Program-made: the position numbers and the translations under genes | Notes under the pieces: generated by a model | What the model saw: the letters and a program-made list of their open reading frames with translations, nothing else | The model's database searches: none | Told to the model about the DNA's origin: nothing | Shown here: positions 1-18,326 of the stretch, piece after piece | How the letters are laid out: each line of letters starts with the position of its first letter | Position numbering within the stretch: position 1 is the stretch's first letter | Assembly (NCBI GenBank): GCA_013365325.1 | Contig: JABVXV010000104.1 | Location: 2,152-66,151 of the forward strand | Source: Dipetalonema caudispina | Lineage: Eukaryota > Nematoda > Chromadorea > Rhabditida > Onchocercidae | Length of the DNA stretch: 64,000 nt | Reading direction: 5' to 3'

Positions 1-1831
1 TTCATTAAGTTCATGAAGTTTTCAAACGCTTACAAACATTTGCCGTCGTTTCTATACCTTTATGGTGCTTTCAGATAGTTATGTTGCAACTAATTTCACT
101 GTCTTTAATGAACGCAACATGAAACCTCTTTTGGAGTGTGGATATTCATGCCATTTGATTTTCTTCATTTTATACCATAAGATTTGAAACAGCACGAATA
201 AGCTACCACATTAAGAAGAGGAAGCCCTTTGTGTAAAATAGTCTATACTATAACGATTTCAAAAATTAATTCTCTTGATTAGCACATTTTAAGATAATTT
301 TTGCTCCGATTATATTCAATTTCCTTTAATGGATATTTTATGGATATATCGGGTTTTGTTTAATGACTTTTTCAAGATCTTGTCTTTAAGTGACGCCAGC
401 ATATGCCTTCTCCTCACGAAGATGCATGTTCTGGATTGAATTTTAGTAACATTTGTAATGTATTCTGTGCTGCCAGTCATTTGCGAAGGTATAATTCTGC
501 GCTCAACATTGCTATCTACTTTGATACTAAAATGAAATACGTAATAGTTCGACTTGGAATTTGTTTTGTAATAATTTATGTGAGGCTGGTCTAGAAAACA
601 AGGAAATTCAATTCGATTTATTAAAAAAATACGTTATAAAATAGCTTTTTCATAAAATAGAAACAAAATTGGGTAAAAAGAGTGGATACATGTTGCTGTA
701 AAAATCTACATCAGTACACTGTGTGATTAGGTTAGCTCAAAAGTGCTTGACCTTAGATAATGAAATATCGATTTTCCAGCATTAAAGCAATACTTCAACA
801 AAATAGTAAGGAATAAAGATAATTAAATGTTCAGTTTTTTATCATGATTAAGAATAACCGGATTTGACTGAAACTTTGCTATACCGACCGCTAGAGTTTT
901 TGATGAAGGTAAGACTAAAGTAGTAAAATTCATATAAAATTAAGTTGATAGTTGTATGAACTGCATGCAAAGTTGAGGCCTCTGTTTTTATAGCACATTT
1001 AAATGGTATATTGGAAATATCGATAATTCGAAATTCCTCGCTCTTCTTACTGCATGGATGCTATCATTTCCTCATATTAGAGCTAATTTTTCCAGTACAT
1101 TGAAAAAGTATATCAATGATATGAAGAACATTTTGTTTATTAATGAGTAAAATGAATAGATTATACTATAGATTTCGAATAATGAGATCTTTTAAAAAAT
1201 CGACCTTCGTTAGTATCCCCGAACATTAAAGTTTGACCTGTCTTATGATTGTGTATTGATGTATGAGTATGTGGGGGAGGGGAAGGAGAGAGAGAGGAGG
1301 TCGGAATTTCATTTTTTCCGATGAGAAATTTGGGGAAAAAAGTACAGCATTTCAATTTTAACGTAGTGTACTGAGGGAAGGAAAGTACAGGAAAACAAAC
1401 CAGAGTATTGCAAACGCTACCAAAAAGTAAGCTCTTATTTTATTGCAAAATGTTGTTCTCAATTTCCGCGCTTTCTTCATGCATCTTCATGCAAGCAGCT
1501 TTATTTTATCAGATGATGTAAAATAAAAAGAAAGAGCATATGCTTGTAACAAAGCAAGTCGAGGATTTATTAAACTTTCGTTAGTCTGTCGATTAGTTGG
1601 TCCAGAATGATTAATTTGATAGCTCACAAATCTGTTGAATTTTTAACAATAGAATGGCAAACAAATGGCAAAAATAGAAGCGAAATGGTTTTTTTCAAAG
1701 GAAAACAAGATAACGGTCCTGACTTAGGCTATTTATGTTTTTTGAAATATTAACATTCGGAAGTATGGGACATTAGAGTAAAACAAATCGTAGGAATGAC
1801 ATGGCGGGAATAGTAATCAGTATTATTACAG
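1..1831. other. Upstream region, no gene supported
   Basis: No reading frame here resembles a known family. A purine-rich stretch lies at about 1273-1302. Because the B56 gene that follows lacks its first exon, the missing N-terminal exon and promoter may lie here or to the left of the window. I found no ATG exon with a phase-0 donor that I could defend. Confidence 0.5.
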
Positions 1832-5918
<4,087 letters not shown>

Positions 5919-8497
5919 TATCGCCTTATGTGATTGCTATTTTATTACTAATTGAAAAACTGGCTTGGTTGCATGCATATAATCTTTGTTGGGTTAATTG
6001 TGCTGTTTCATTGAATTTCATATCAGCCGTGTTTTTATAAGAGTCTGGGTTGATCACGTATCTCATTGTGATTTCTTGGAGCATCCTCTTCGGGATCTTT
6101 GTCTCTTCTATTCTTGAAAGAAACTGATACGTTTTGAAAATTTGTTTAGGTATAATCATGTCTTCAGACTTATCGGTGAAATCCGTGTAGGTCCAAACCA
6201 AAGATTTTTACATCTATATACTACTACTTATTTTTTTTCCGATTGTGCTTATTTATCTATATTTGTGGGAGTCACTTTTATAATTTACCATTTTCAGCTT
6301 TGATCTTCTAATTCCATTGCTTATTTTCCAGCATTATTACAGTTTGATTTCTATTTAAATTCATTGTCTTTCTGCTATGTATGGCAAAGACAAATACGAC
6401 ATTGCTGAAATGCGTAAGTAGGTAAAGTTCGAACGATCATTTGGTTTGTGTAAAAATTTATTTTTAAGACAAGCCTTCCGGTGTTATGTTGATATGTGTG
6501 AAATTTTAGCCTCAACTAATCGGGATGGCTAAGTGTAATATGTGTTACTATGGGAGCAGTTTCAACAAAGCTGGTGAAGCACCCGCATGTTTCTGGTCTC
6601 TTATTTAAAAGTTCACGGACCTTGAAGTTCATCCGTCAATCTTGAAAGCTCATTTCTTTACTCGCTGGCGAGTTATATATCTTTAGAACAGTAACGCCTG
6701 CCATATCCCTCCTATATTCGTAAAACATCCATTTCGTGTTTTGTTTGTTAGATATTTCTCCTTTGTATTTGATTACCGTGAACTATCTTAGTCCCTTTCT
6801 AGTTTCACTTTTGTAAAATCATAAAAACTTTCTAGCGTTTCATATTTACTGTTTGTACATGATAATGGCATCGTAATTTCTTGCGAAACAATGAATTTTT
6901 GTTTTGCTTATTAACATTTCAAGAACTCTTCACTATAATTTCTTGTACAAAAGACTTCGAGTAACATTGATAGCCCTGTCAATGAATGTGGGAGAAATTC
7001 ACTCATCGATTTGTGAATCTCAAACCATACAGATTTAGTAGGGTCATATTTACTGAAAATGAAATCCATTCAAGGAGAGTAATAATGCGCACGGGAACAC
7101 ATGAAGCGGGAAACAATTCTAAAACTTGAGTACCATGATCCTGTCAAGAAGTGAGAACGTATTCCATACTTTTAAAATAGTTTTAGTGATCTTCAAAGAA
7201 ATACATTTTACGAAAATTCGAACATTAACAGATGACAATACCGTGTCACAACAATTTGAGAACTGACAATCACAAATATGCAAATAAGGGTGATAAATGT
7301 TGAAAGTACATCATTAATATAACAAACAATTCACCGGCTTGAGTTCCAAATTTACAAAGATGCAAATGTAAAAATCTAAACGTGGTGAATCAAATAACCC
7401 GTATCGTGTGACGAGAGCGATATAACCAGCGAATAATTTAATTTAAACTCAAAACAAAAACAATGGTGAAGACGCTGAATTCTGGCCAGGCGGCGGAAAT
7501 AACTGTGCCAGAGCATCTGGAAAGCATAAAGACCTAGCAGAAGCTGCTGATTCTAAATTGTTCACATTGTTTGTTGGCAGCTATTAAATCTAAAAATCAC
7601 TCCTGTTATTATCTAATGTCACACCCAAAAAAACCTTTCCACTACTTTTTTGATCATAGGATGACTTCAAAACATCTATTAAATCCAAAATAAATTCGCA
7701 TATTCGCCCAACCATATATATATATATAAATAAAAGGAATATGTTGCATCCCTGACACAAATATTAGCAGTATGAACTCATAAAATTATAAAAAAAGTCA
7801 TTTACATCAAAAATGTTATGTGCATGAGGTTGTATGTCGTGACAAAACACGACGTTGGATAAACGCCTGCTTCATGAAAAGTTTTCACAGATTTCATTAA
7901 GATATCAACTAAGATTAACTGCCTTCAGCCCCTTCAGCAAGTCACGCTTTATAGTGAGAGTGCACAAGAATCTACCAGCATCATTTATTAGTAAGGAAAC
8001 CTGATGATTGTGCTATTAACTCTAAAGGCCAAGTAAATCTTTAACTGGAATCTGAAGCTTACTGAAAATTTACCATAGTATGGACTGTGTTGTAGTGGAT
8101 CCTTCCAAACTTGATTTATATTCTCTATAATCCCTTCTAGCACGAAAAAAAAAAAAAAAAAAAACTCAAAGCCATCTCTCTAAAGTATACGTAAATTTGA
8201 GTGCTGTTCCATCTGCTACGTAGATTCAAGCATTCAACAATATCAATCAACCTTTTCAGAGATTTTTCTGAGACAAGTAATACTTAAAAGAATTTAAAAG
8301 ATTTCATATTTGAAAAGAAAGTGCAGCGGAAGAAGAGAGACCCACAAGATGTTCAATTTACGCCGGACAAAAATTTACATTTTCTTGGAAAAAATGCAAA
8401 TAAACTGAGAAACATCCAAGCATGTATACATAAGATAACAATAACAACAACAAATAACAATATTAAGATTAGAAGTAGTAATAACAACAGTGAGAAG
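5919..8497. other. Convergent intergenic region
   Basis: This lies tail-to-tail between the B56 gene (+) and the coiled-coil gene (-). It holds a short TA run at about 7714-7728 and an A run near 8143-8163. A 91-codon open frame on the minus strand (5926-6201) has no ATG at its head, no recognisable motif and a length expected by chance. No RNA gene was recognised. Confidence 0.5.
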
Positions 8498-11400
8498 CTA
8501 AAATTGATTGCTGTCATCATTATCGATCGTATCATTATCAGTGGGTGAACTAGATGGTGAAGAAAATGTTTTTATAATGAAATCAGATGAAACAGAGGGA
8601 CGACCATTTGAAAGGTGGGCATTGGAAGATGGTACACAACAAACTGGGGGTGCCGACATCGGACGATTTTGGAGGTTAGCGGAAGAAGATGAAGATGATA
8701 CTGCTGCACTTTTTGAATGCTTCTTTTTGAACGTATTTAGCTCATTCAATGTTAGCTCCAGTTTCTGCTCGTAAAATGCCCGAATGTCTTCTATTGCGTT
8801 CTTTATTGTTTCCTGGAACTGATTAGTTTTTCTCCTTAAGACGGATGACAGAAACTAAACAGCTTGGTAAAGCGCAAAAACGATCCACAATGTTTTCTAA
8901 CAATGACATATAATTCCACCAAGACCATTCAACCAGACTGGATAAAATACTAAACCGATTTCCCAAAAAAAAACTTGAAGAGCTTAGCAGAATATATTGT
9001 CATTAATTCAACACAGCAATTGATCTTCACAATAATTATAACCGCTTTGCTGATGTTGAAACAAAAGTGAATCCATTAAAAAACTTTGCTCACATGCACC
9101 ATAGATATTATATTACATCTATTAATTTTAAATTCATAATACTTTTGGGGATTTAATCCTTTTTAAACTGAATGAAGCATTGTGATGTTCGTGTTAGTAA
9201 CAAAAAAAGGAAAGGGAAACTTCCACATAAAACGTCAATAATTTTAACCAATGACACAAGAAAAAATAATTCTTGAAAATATGAACAGTGCATATAAGCA
9301 TTTTTTAAAGGACATATAAAGCCAACAATGCAAAATTATGTAATAAATTTGTAAGTGTGCACCTTGAAATGGATATAACAGCCGTTTTTACATATAAATT
9401 TCATTACTTTTGCGGACGTACCATGCAAAAAAGAACTGACACTAGGGTCAGCACAAAAACCTATCTTATATCCAACTTTAAAAGACTCGAAAGAGATAGT
9501 AAAAAGCATCAGTAAATAATGTGCGCATATCTAATACTAAATTTGGTATTTGAAAGCAAACAACCGTCCTGATTTTGAAGAAAAAACTGTTTTGAATTTA
9601 AGCGTTAATAATTTTTCGGAATTCACATGAAAATAATTCTTTTCTAAAAATCCTATCTGAATGAAAATGCTCACGGCATCGAGTGCACGGCGTATTTCGG
9701 GTTCAGCAAGTTTTACTTTCCGTTCCAGCTCAGCTTTTTCAATAAGATGCCGTTTTTTCCATTCATCATTGTTTTTCCTTTCTGCTGCTGCCATTGCATC
9801 CTTAATCTCAATTCGCTTCTCCAGATCTGCTTTTTCCTATATTAGGATCACAATCAAAAACAATTTATGTAAATGAAATATAAGATGGAATTCTTTGCCA
9901 GAAATACTACGACTAGATCCATCTCAACTAAATAAATAATTTCAAGAAGCAAAAAGAAAATTCGAAAGAGAATACAAAGCTGAAAAACCGCACATATCAT
10001 ACCTTCTTCCATATTCGTTCCTTTTCTTCATAGCTTCTTAACTGTGCCACCATTTTTCTAAAAGATGAACACTGCTACAAGAATGATAACTTTTTACAAC
10101 TCTGAATCTAATGACAGAAAACTGGACTATATTATCCGTCATTACTTTTTGAAATGTAACAGTCCCTCACCAGATGGTAAGCTTAATCAATGAAAATTAC
10201 CTGCCCTCTTCAACTCTTTGCCTTAGCTCACCCTGCAATCCTTCGAATCGTGGTCGCATTTCAGCTAATTCTTTTGTTGATTCATCACGTCTGAAAGCTG
10301 ACAAAAACATCAATTTTTATCATAAAATGCTTATATATCGTTCGATTTTCTCATAAAAAAAGGAAGTTTATACAATGTACGAATGATCCAGTGGTTCATT
10401 TAGTAAGAGAAATTATTGCTTAAATTTCAGATCTTACGTAACATCTATGTTTAACGTACGATCTCACCATTGTATTGGGCATTTCCAGCATACAGTTGAC
10501 AGATACTGTTATGATAATGCCCCTCTTCATGAAATGAGGTTGAAAATGTGTTCTGGTTTTAAAGATGAAAGGGAACATACCTGCTAAGAAAGGCTTTATT
10601 TTCTTCACACAGCTCCTCGCATTTCTTCACAAGTTTCATATTTCTTTCATTCAAAAACTTATTCTGTTCCTTGCATGATATGATGGTTTTTTCACCGTTT
10701 TCTGCATCCCTTCGGCGTCGATCGCATTCTACTCTCAAACCACCGCATGTTTTTTGCAAATCTTCTACTGCACGCTCAAGTGTCTTCATCACCTAAAAAT
10801 AAATTGAGTCTATGTCATTAGAATCAAAACTATCCAGTCACTCAATGGTCTGCATCCAAAACCTGCCCAGTATCACCCTGACGACAGAACCTCATAATAC
10901 CAGCCGCTAAAGCCGTCCTTTGCAGTTAACTGCTAAATAAACTGCTGATAATTTATATGACCGAATTTCATAACTTCGGTGTGCTTTTGAAGAAAATTTT
11001 CACCCTTCCTGAACAATTTCCAGTGAGATTTGCCACAATGACCATCACATATTATTGCATCACATTCACAGTAACAACTTTATAAGAGAAAATGACAGCT
11101 GAATGAAGCAGAAACTACTAAAATGCGGTGACAAGAGAGAAGATCGAGACGTGTATCTAGAAATGCAATGCTGCAATAAGAGGAACAGCACATGTGTCTC
11201 ATTAAAGATTTAAACGCCACGTCAGACACAAGGAAAAACCATTGTTCTATAAATATTTATTTTACAAAGAAAAAAATCATTCTTACAATAGCATTCTTTT
11301 GATTTGAGATCTATGTTATTTATTTATAACACTCAAACGATAAGACGGACGCAAACAACTCATCTCAATATATTAACCTGTAAAATCTCAGAATTTTGTG

Positions 11401-12636
11401 CTTCCAGACGCAATTTCTCTGCATTGACATCGAATACAGTTTGCTCGGCTCGTCCACGGGCTAATTGCGCAGCTCTCAGCTCTGATTCCAAGGAGCTTAT
11501 TCGTTGTTCACTTGCTGACAGCTGACTAATTAAAGTGGTACGCAATTCAAAATCTGACTGTGTCGAGCCTCCCGAACCGCTGTATGTTGACCTGTGACAC
11601 ATTAAATCAAGACTTTCTGTTTCAACAATTGAAATTTTTATCTACAAGATTTCACAGCTATGAATGCACTAGCTTTTTATTACTCCAGAAGTTTATCTTC
11701 ATAAATCACGGCTAGACCTTTGACTATCGAAAAATAACTCACTGAAAAGCAGGATTCATATAGACAACTGGATTCCTCCTTCCAATCGGTGACAGAGAAC
11801 CTGAGAAAGAATGACTGCGTGAACGCCGACGTCTTTTTTTATGGGTTTTGTGATGGTGATGTTTTGAGTGTCCATCATCTCGAGATGGAGAATCACGTTT
11901 CTGAAAGAAAAGCACAGAGGAAAATGAAAAATGCTCAAAGGTCTAGAATTTTACCTTAAAAACGTTTGAATGTGTTGGAAGCAAGCTAACTTTCTTGCTT
12001 ACATAAACAATAAGTGGACCTGAGTCATAATGACTCATTTTCACTTCTCCTTCTCAATAATTTTGCAACATATAAACATAAATATAAGTAATATTTCCGA
12101 GACCTAACAGGAAACTAAGCCCTCATATGATTTCTCAGGAAGTTCATAATGTAGGACCCAATTAAGACCGTCAGGGACAGAGACGCAATTAGTGCGTTCG
12201 CTGCAATACATGATGGACGTGACGTATTGAATCGTAAAATAATATATAGTTAAATACAAATAATACTATTAATTTCTGTATATAAATAAAAACAGGCTTT
12301 TTTATGTGAAAAATAAGACATCACCTGGACATGAATTTTTATGCGTTTTTGAAGTAAAAGTTAATGTAAGACTAGGTCTTATTTCTGGGAAGATACGTAT
12401 ATTGTACAAACACAGATAAAACTGAAACGATATTGAAGTAGTTGGAATCACATTTGTTTCAGTTATTTATTAGTTCCAGGTTGGTGACAGAAGAAATACA
12501 AATAGCTTGTTTGGATCTTATAGAATATTCTACTCAACGACCTACAGATAACTAAACAAGTTTTTTTAAAACAAACAGAGCTATGGCGATGGCGATCAGA
12601 GCTGCGCTTATGATTAGATGATGAGCTATTTTCCAT
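8498..12636 (-). CDS. Coiled-coil protein with basic, His/Ser-rich head; function unknown
   Basis: Eight exons join in phase on the minus strand: 12577-12636, 11743-11900, 11378-11591, 10581-10792, 10201-10290, 10003-10057, 9675-9836 and 8498-8818. They encode 423 residues. Residues 1-55 are rich in Ser, His, Arg and Lys (SSDRHRHSS, KHHHHKTHKKRRRRSRSHS), followed by a short linker. About residues 85-330 are charged heptad-like sequence typical of a long coiled coil (LISQLSASEQRISSLESEL, ERNMKLVKKCEELCEE, KADLEKRIEIKDAMAAAERK). The tail is Ser/Pro-rich and acidic at the very end (DNDTIDNDDSNQF). The head resembles RS-type or nuclear-targeting sequence, but no family signature was recognised. 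A scaffold, centrosomal or cytoskeletal role would be a guess. The ATG at 12636 is chosen because no upstream in-frame ATG exists before a stop; an earlier non-coding exon is possible. Confidence 0.8.
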
Positions 12637-12679
12637 GATGTGAGCCTCACTGTACACTTGCAGTGGCTCGTACCGGACT

Positions 12680-12718
12680 CCGAGTTTTTGGTCAGGGGCG
12701 ACCAGACCTAGTTCTCGG
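12680..12718. other. GC-rich nested hairpin upstream of coiled-coil gene
   Basis: On the plus strand CCGAG (12680-12684) pairs with CTCGG (12714-12718), and inside it GGTC pairs with GACC across a symmetrical 5x5 internal loop. It sits about 45 bp before the ATG at 12636, in the probable 5' leader or promoter, and is much richer in G+C than its surroundings. Possible leader structure or promoter motif; no known RNA family recognised. Confidence 0.35.
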
Positions 12719-15700
12719 CAGTTGAACAAATAACAACAGTAGGACCCGTTTGCTTCTTATATTTCTTAATTTAATCTGAAATAACAAAATCGGTAATGTG
12801 CAAACAGTTTTATTTATTTATTCATTCACGTTTAAATGCAAATAAAATGGTAATATCAAGAGATGAAAGAATGCTACGGAGTGCCTGTTGGGCTCATTGC
12901 CAGTGAACTGCCAGAATTGCTTTACTCTCATTTGCAGTGACCATTCTGCATGGTAGAAAGAGTATCCAGCGTTCATGTATGAATTGGAAGAATCAAGTTT
13001 TGATAACATATTGTTATGTAATTGATTACTAAACCCTTCAATAAAAATGTGACTATGATGGTTGAGGAGAAAGAGTAGTGACATAATGATGTCCATTTAA
13101 GTTCATCGTCTGTTAACTTGATGGAAAACTGAGAAACATAAGCATGAAAACTCTCCAATCAAACATTTACCATATTAGCAGGAATATATCAATCAGCAGA
13201 TAAAAACGGGTCAATTATGTAATCAAGAAGTAGAAAGATCAGTGACAGAAATCGAATTCTAGCAAAATACCTGTAGATAAGAGAGTGAGAAAGAAGGTGA
13301 AGGTATGGAAGATTGCAATCTATGTATGAAATGCGTAACTGAACAAGAAATGAACTGATTAATAAACAAATTCAATCAGATCTTCAGATATCTGGCCATA
13401 ATCTTTATTGCATAAACTCTTGAACCAAACGCTGTCAAACCAGTAGTACTATGCAACTGCACATGTCAGTTATGTAGCGAAGTGAAATTTAAGAGTTAAA
13501 GACCTGAAATTGAGATATAATGAAGGTACGGTAGTGAGGTGAGGACGGAATATTCTGGTTAAGGATACTTTTAACCTGAAACTACTGCAGTACATAGAAA
13601 AGGTCATTTTAAAAGTATTTTGGACTAGGGGTTTTAGAAAAAGTTCTAACAATTTCAATTATCAGATTATAATCCAAAATTTTTTGTGGCAGCAGTAATA
13701 TTCGAAAAATGTACTGATAGATATTGAAGCAATTTTTCCATCCCTCCTTAATTAGTCTATCGCTCAATGATGTATAAGCTGATCAGTGGGCACTAATTGT
13801 TTTTCCTTTCATTTCATTGAGTCTGCTGAAGACAATCATTAGTAGTGACAAAGTGGTTCACTTTATATTGGTTGGTCAACATATTCTTTCTTATTTCCCA
13901 TCCATCCAACTTGGCAGATTACACTTATCTATGTCGTTTTATAGAAATTAGCTTGTTCAATTCATTATTTATAAAGGTATTATATGCATCGTTAACAATA
14001 TCAATTCATTTCTATTGTTATCGCTGACAAATTGAGAAAATTCGATAAACAACAACGATGCGAATTTATCTGACTATAATGATTTCAACCTCGAGAAATA
14101 AAAATTCAAAGTTTAGAATTATTTTGATTAATTATTATTATTCCTCTCTGGAAAATAATTTCCTTTTTGATTTATGTTTCTGTTTTTGTGAAATATTTGA
14201 CGGTTTCGAGAAATAGAAATATTGTTTAGTACTCAAATCATCGTGTGCTCTGTCAGTCCTATAGCTTATGATTTTCTCATGAACCACTATCGATTCCTTT
14301 TTATTAAGCTCTTTTGAAATGATGCTTCGAAAGATAACAATTAATTAAATTATGGCTTTTACTTCCTCCTCATCACTTTCATTTATTTTACAATTTCTTT
14401 CCCAAAAGGATCATTGTCTACTAATTTTCAATTGTTACTTTTCGTACAAAGCAGATTGCAAAAAATTTTTTTCGATTCATAGAGCGTTGTCAATGTTTAT
14501 ATTACATTTTGATACTAAACAATGTCCTGTAGTTAATGATTCACATAATCTCTTCATCTCTTATAAATGCGTTTCAAGTTACATTTTAGACATTAAATTT
14601 TAGAATATTTTTAGCAGATTGAATTAATACACCTTTCAAACATTCTTTAACATAGCTTATTTATAATGTTTTTTTCTCTTTTCACGTTCTATTTCACACT
14701 TTCATTCAAATTCTTTTCATTTTTCCTGTTGAATAAGTTACAAATTTCTTATTAACATGAAATTTTTTTAATTCCCTGGAATTCATTATTCTCATATTTT
14801 ATTTATATTTCCAATTAGAAAATATTTTTGTTTTCTCATTATTTTGTCACCATTATCATTATCATTCAGCTGTTACAATTTGTTCGTAAATTTATGATAC
14901 GTTTTACTCATGCGGTATATATTTTGCATTTTGCTGTCACCGCATTAATTAAATTAAATGATACGGCAAGTGGTCCATTGGATATATCCAATTTATCTGT
15001 GGAAGATATAAGTGAATAGAAGAAAAAACTGATTACACTGATTGGACGCAGAGGATTTAAATATATTTTTAACGTTTTCGTTTGCAAACTTATTGCTGAT
15101 TAATATTTCCACACAGTTAGACTAGTTTAGCAAACTGGTAATAAAATAGTATTCTTATTCTGTTATTAATTTAAAAACTGGATTTAAATTACAGGAAAAG
15201 TAGTAAGTAGTCGTAGAGAGCGAAATAAAGGCCATGAAAAAAATAAATGAAATAAACAAAAAATCAATTGTCTTTACATATCAAGAAGAGTAGGTTGGCT
15301 TGAATAGGTATAAATTTCTGGAAGTAAAAAAAAAGCTAATTCAGTAAAGGTTGAGAACCAATACAGATTAGTGTCTTAAGACAATTAATTACTGCTTTTG
15401 TAAATTACCATTGAAATTATCACAAAAAAGCTATTATATATATTTGGAACTTTCGGGCAATGAGGTGAACAGAGAGGCCGTTGAAGGAAGAAAATTAGTT
15501 TGTTTGTTCGTTTAAGATCTTTTGAATTGAAAAGAACTAAAAAAGATACCATTTTGCCTCTTCAATTTTCTATTTTTTTTTGTTTTACTTTTTAAATTGA
15601 TTTCTATCGCATCTTCAAAATTTCTCATTTCCATTTCTGTTCGAAACTTTATGCAATTAACAGCATTGAAATAGGAAATCAGAAGAAGAAAACCAGGAAT

Positions 15701-16117
15701 TAATCATCATTAAGGTATTCACTTTTTCTCAGAATTTAAAAAAAAAAAAAAAAATTTTACCAGTTCTACCAGAAAGGATGCAAATCCAATTTATTTTTAA
15801 ACTATGTCAATGTTGTTTAGGCATTGAAAATTCAGCACATCTAGTCTAGTCTAAATTCATACCGTAACCGAGGTCTTGAAATGTCAATCTATCAACAGTT
15901 TTGTCATATGTATATTGTTTCCGTAATGTAACATAAAATATTAAATTTCTTCTCAAGCTTTTCCACTAATCAAAAATTCAAATGCTCATAATTTAACGTT
16001 ATCCAGACCTTCCATGTACTCTGGCTACTTATGACTGCTGCTATGCTACGATTTTCTGAAATGATCGAAATGTTTAATTAAGCGGATGCCTATCATTTTA
16101 AAATGGCAACAAATTAC

Positions 16118-16165
16118 GTAATTACAGCGATGAACAAATGTAGCTGTATTCATCGCTGTAATTAC
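16118..16165. repeat. Perfect 17-bp inverted repeat (hairpin)
   Basis: GTAATTACAGCGATGAA at 16118-16134 is matched exactly by its reverse complement at 16149-16165, with a 14-nt loop. It lies in non-coding DNA. It could be a tiny MITE remnant or a small-RNA precursor arm; a loop this short with a 17-bp stem is short for an animal pre-miRNA. Confidence 0.7.
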
Positions 16166-18292
16166 ATAACTTAAAAACTTTCTGTAATAGCCTAACAACA
16201 AAAGAAGACTTTGATATTTGATATCGCATATCAGTGATAACATTAGGTAGTCCCATAATGTTCATCCACAGTTTAAATCTTTGAAATCGGTCTGCTCAAG
16301 AACATCAATTTCACAAATACTTTTAAAATATTTTTTTTCATTGATCTCATTTTCTTCAATTATTGCTGTTGTCTTCAGTCTTACACTTTTTCGAAAGCCA
16401 AATGTTTAAGACTTGAACGTCAATAGCCTGATCTCATCAATCTTACAAAAAATATGAAGTTCAAAAAGTTTTAAACAACTGTAATTCAACGAGTTGTGAA
16501 ATGAAAGCGATAACTTCTAGTTCTGTAATCATATTTAACTCTGTCTTAACAGATTTCCAACTAAAATTCATATGCAAAAGTTACAGAAGGAATAGATGGA
16601 GACGGTAAATACGGTGAAGATGGTAAATAATGTTGAAGAAGGATTCGATCACTTTTTATTTAGTATTAAGGTAGAAAAAAAAATTTGTGAGTCACTCAAT
16701 TTTTCTTTAAAACGAACTAACTAAGAAAGCGATTTTAAAACATTCTATCATTCTTCTATTTTACGATAAATGAATTCTCTCACAATGTTGTTGCACAGAT
16801 GGTAGAGACGAATCATTTCAACATTTTTAACACTAAATTAATCTTACCTTACAGAGAATTGTACTTTTCTCTAATCTTTGAGAAAGCGATCTCGGCTTAG
16901 AAAAGATGGTCGATAAAATTTCAAATAGAATGCGAAAATTTAGCGAAACATCAAATACAATGTGATGGAGCAGATCTAACGAACTTTGAAGTGCTTCGTA
17001 CACATTTCTTTTTTCTTAACTAAAAAGTGAGTATTATATTCCATAAGACAGAAATACTGTGAATTTAAGCATTTACTTAATTTGCGCTAACTAGTGGATT
17101 GATTAAATGTCTAATGTAAGCTTCCTATGCTTTAGAATTTAATGAAATGCAGTGCTATTCAGGAAGTATTATAGGATTTATTTTGTAAAGTAATGCTCTG
17201 CTAGGATTATTGAATGTATTTGACAAGATGAAAATAGCTGAAAGTTAATTTCCTCCGAAATTTAAACTTTTTTTAATCATATTTTCAAAGTGAAGTAATA
17301 ATAGGACGGTTTCGATATTCATAAAAAGTGACACTTATTTATGGTGTGAATGACATTATCTGAAAATGGAATGGAAAAATTACTTCTTTTCCTGCATAAT
17401 TTTTGTTTTTTCTTCGCTTTTCCCGCTACAAAAAAATTGGCTACTCCAAATATCTTTCCCGAAAATCCAAAACAAATTGATGAAATTTTTGCAGAGCAAG
17501 TTTTCAGTACTATTATATATTAATTGGTAATCTTCAATTCCAAGAATTTCCACATTTTATGACCTTTCGAGATTCTTTTGTGCTCACTAAAAATTTTGCA
17601 TTTTTTTTTTTGGCCTAAAAACAATATTTTTGCAAGAAATAAGTGAGAATTGTGAATTGTTTCCAATAAAACAGAAGCATCAACCTTGTAAAACAAATGA
17701 TGAGCTTTGTCAAAAGCAGGTTTAAGATTATTTATGGAATGCTTGTTGGTGCGACATTAAATGACATAAATTTATGAATTCAATCAATTTTACGACAAAT
17801 GAAGAGAGATGATGATGGAAAAAACAAATTTTCTGATTGTGCTTAAGATTTCCCTAATAACATTTAATTTTGAAACGGTTCCCTCTATGCATCCTTAATG
17901 CTGTCAATTTTCCTATTTCCAGTTTATCCGATTTCGTCTAATTTATTTCTGCCTTCTTTCTATTCTAGCCAAATAGGCAAAAGTACGACAGAAAAGCAAA
18001 AAAGTTATTCCTGAGATTTTTGTCATCTCCATGTTTTAGTAAAATTGAAGATCTTAAAATTTACTCCATTTTAACATTTTGCTAAGCAACTGTGTTAGGA
18101 GATGTAACTTCTATATTTTGTATTTCATCCTTTCAATAATAAGAAAAGAAGCTTAAAATAAAAAATGGAAAAAACTTTTAATTAATAAAACTTCTTAGTT
18201 TGCTTATTCTAGAACATAATTTCAACCGGTACATGAGACCGAAAACTAATTTAAAAATTTTTAATTAACCTACAATTGCAACTCATACTATA

Positions 18293-18294
18293 GC

Positions 18295-18322
<28 letters not shown>
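18293..18322. repeat. (AT)n microsatellite
   Basis: Uninterrupted AT dinucleotide run in the gene-poor region. Similar shorter runs occur near 34579-34611 and 43876-43899. Confidence 0.9.

Positions 18323-18326
<4 letters not shown>

Noticed and set aside
5926..6201. 91-codon minus-strand open frame beside the B56 stop
   Set aside because: It begins with TTG, shows no motif or splice partner, and frames of this length arise by chance in 64 kb of AT-rich DNA.
12818..13096. 92-codon minus-strand open frame upstream of the coiled-coil gene
   Set aside because: No splice phase links it to the gene and the sequence resembles translated AT-rich DNA.
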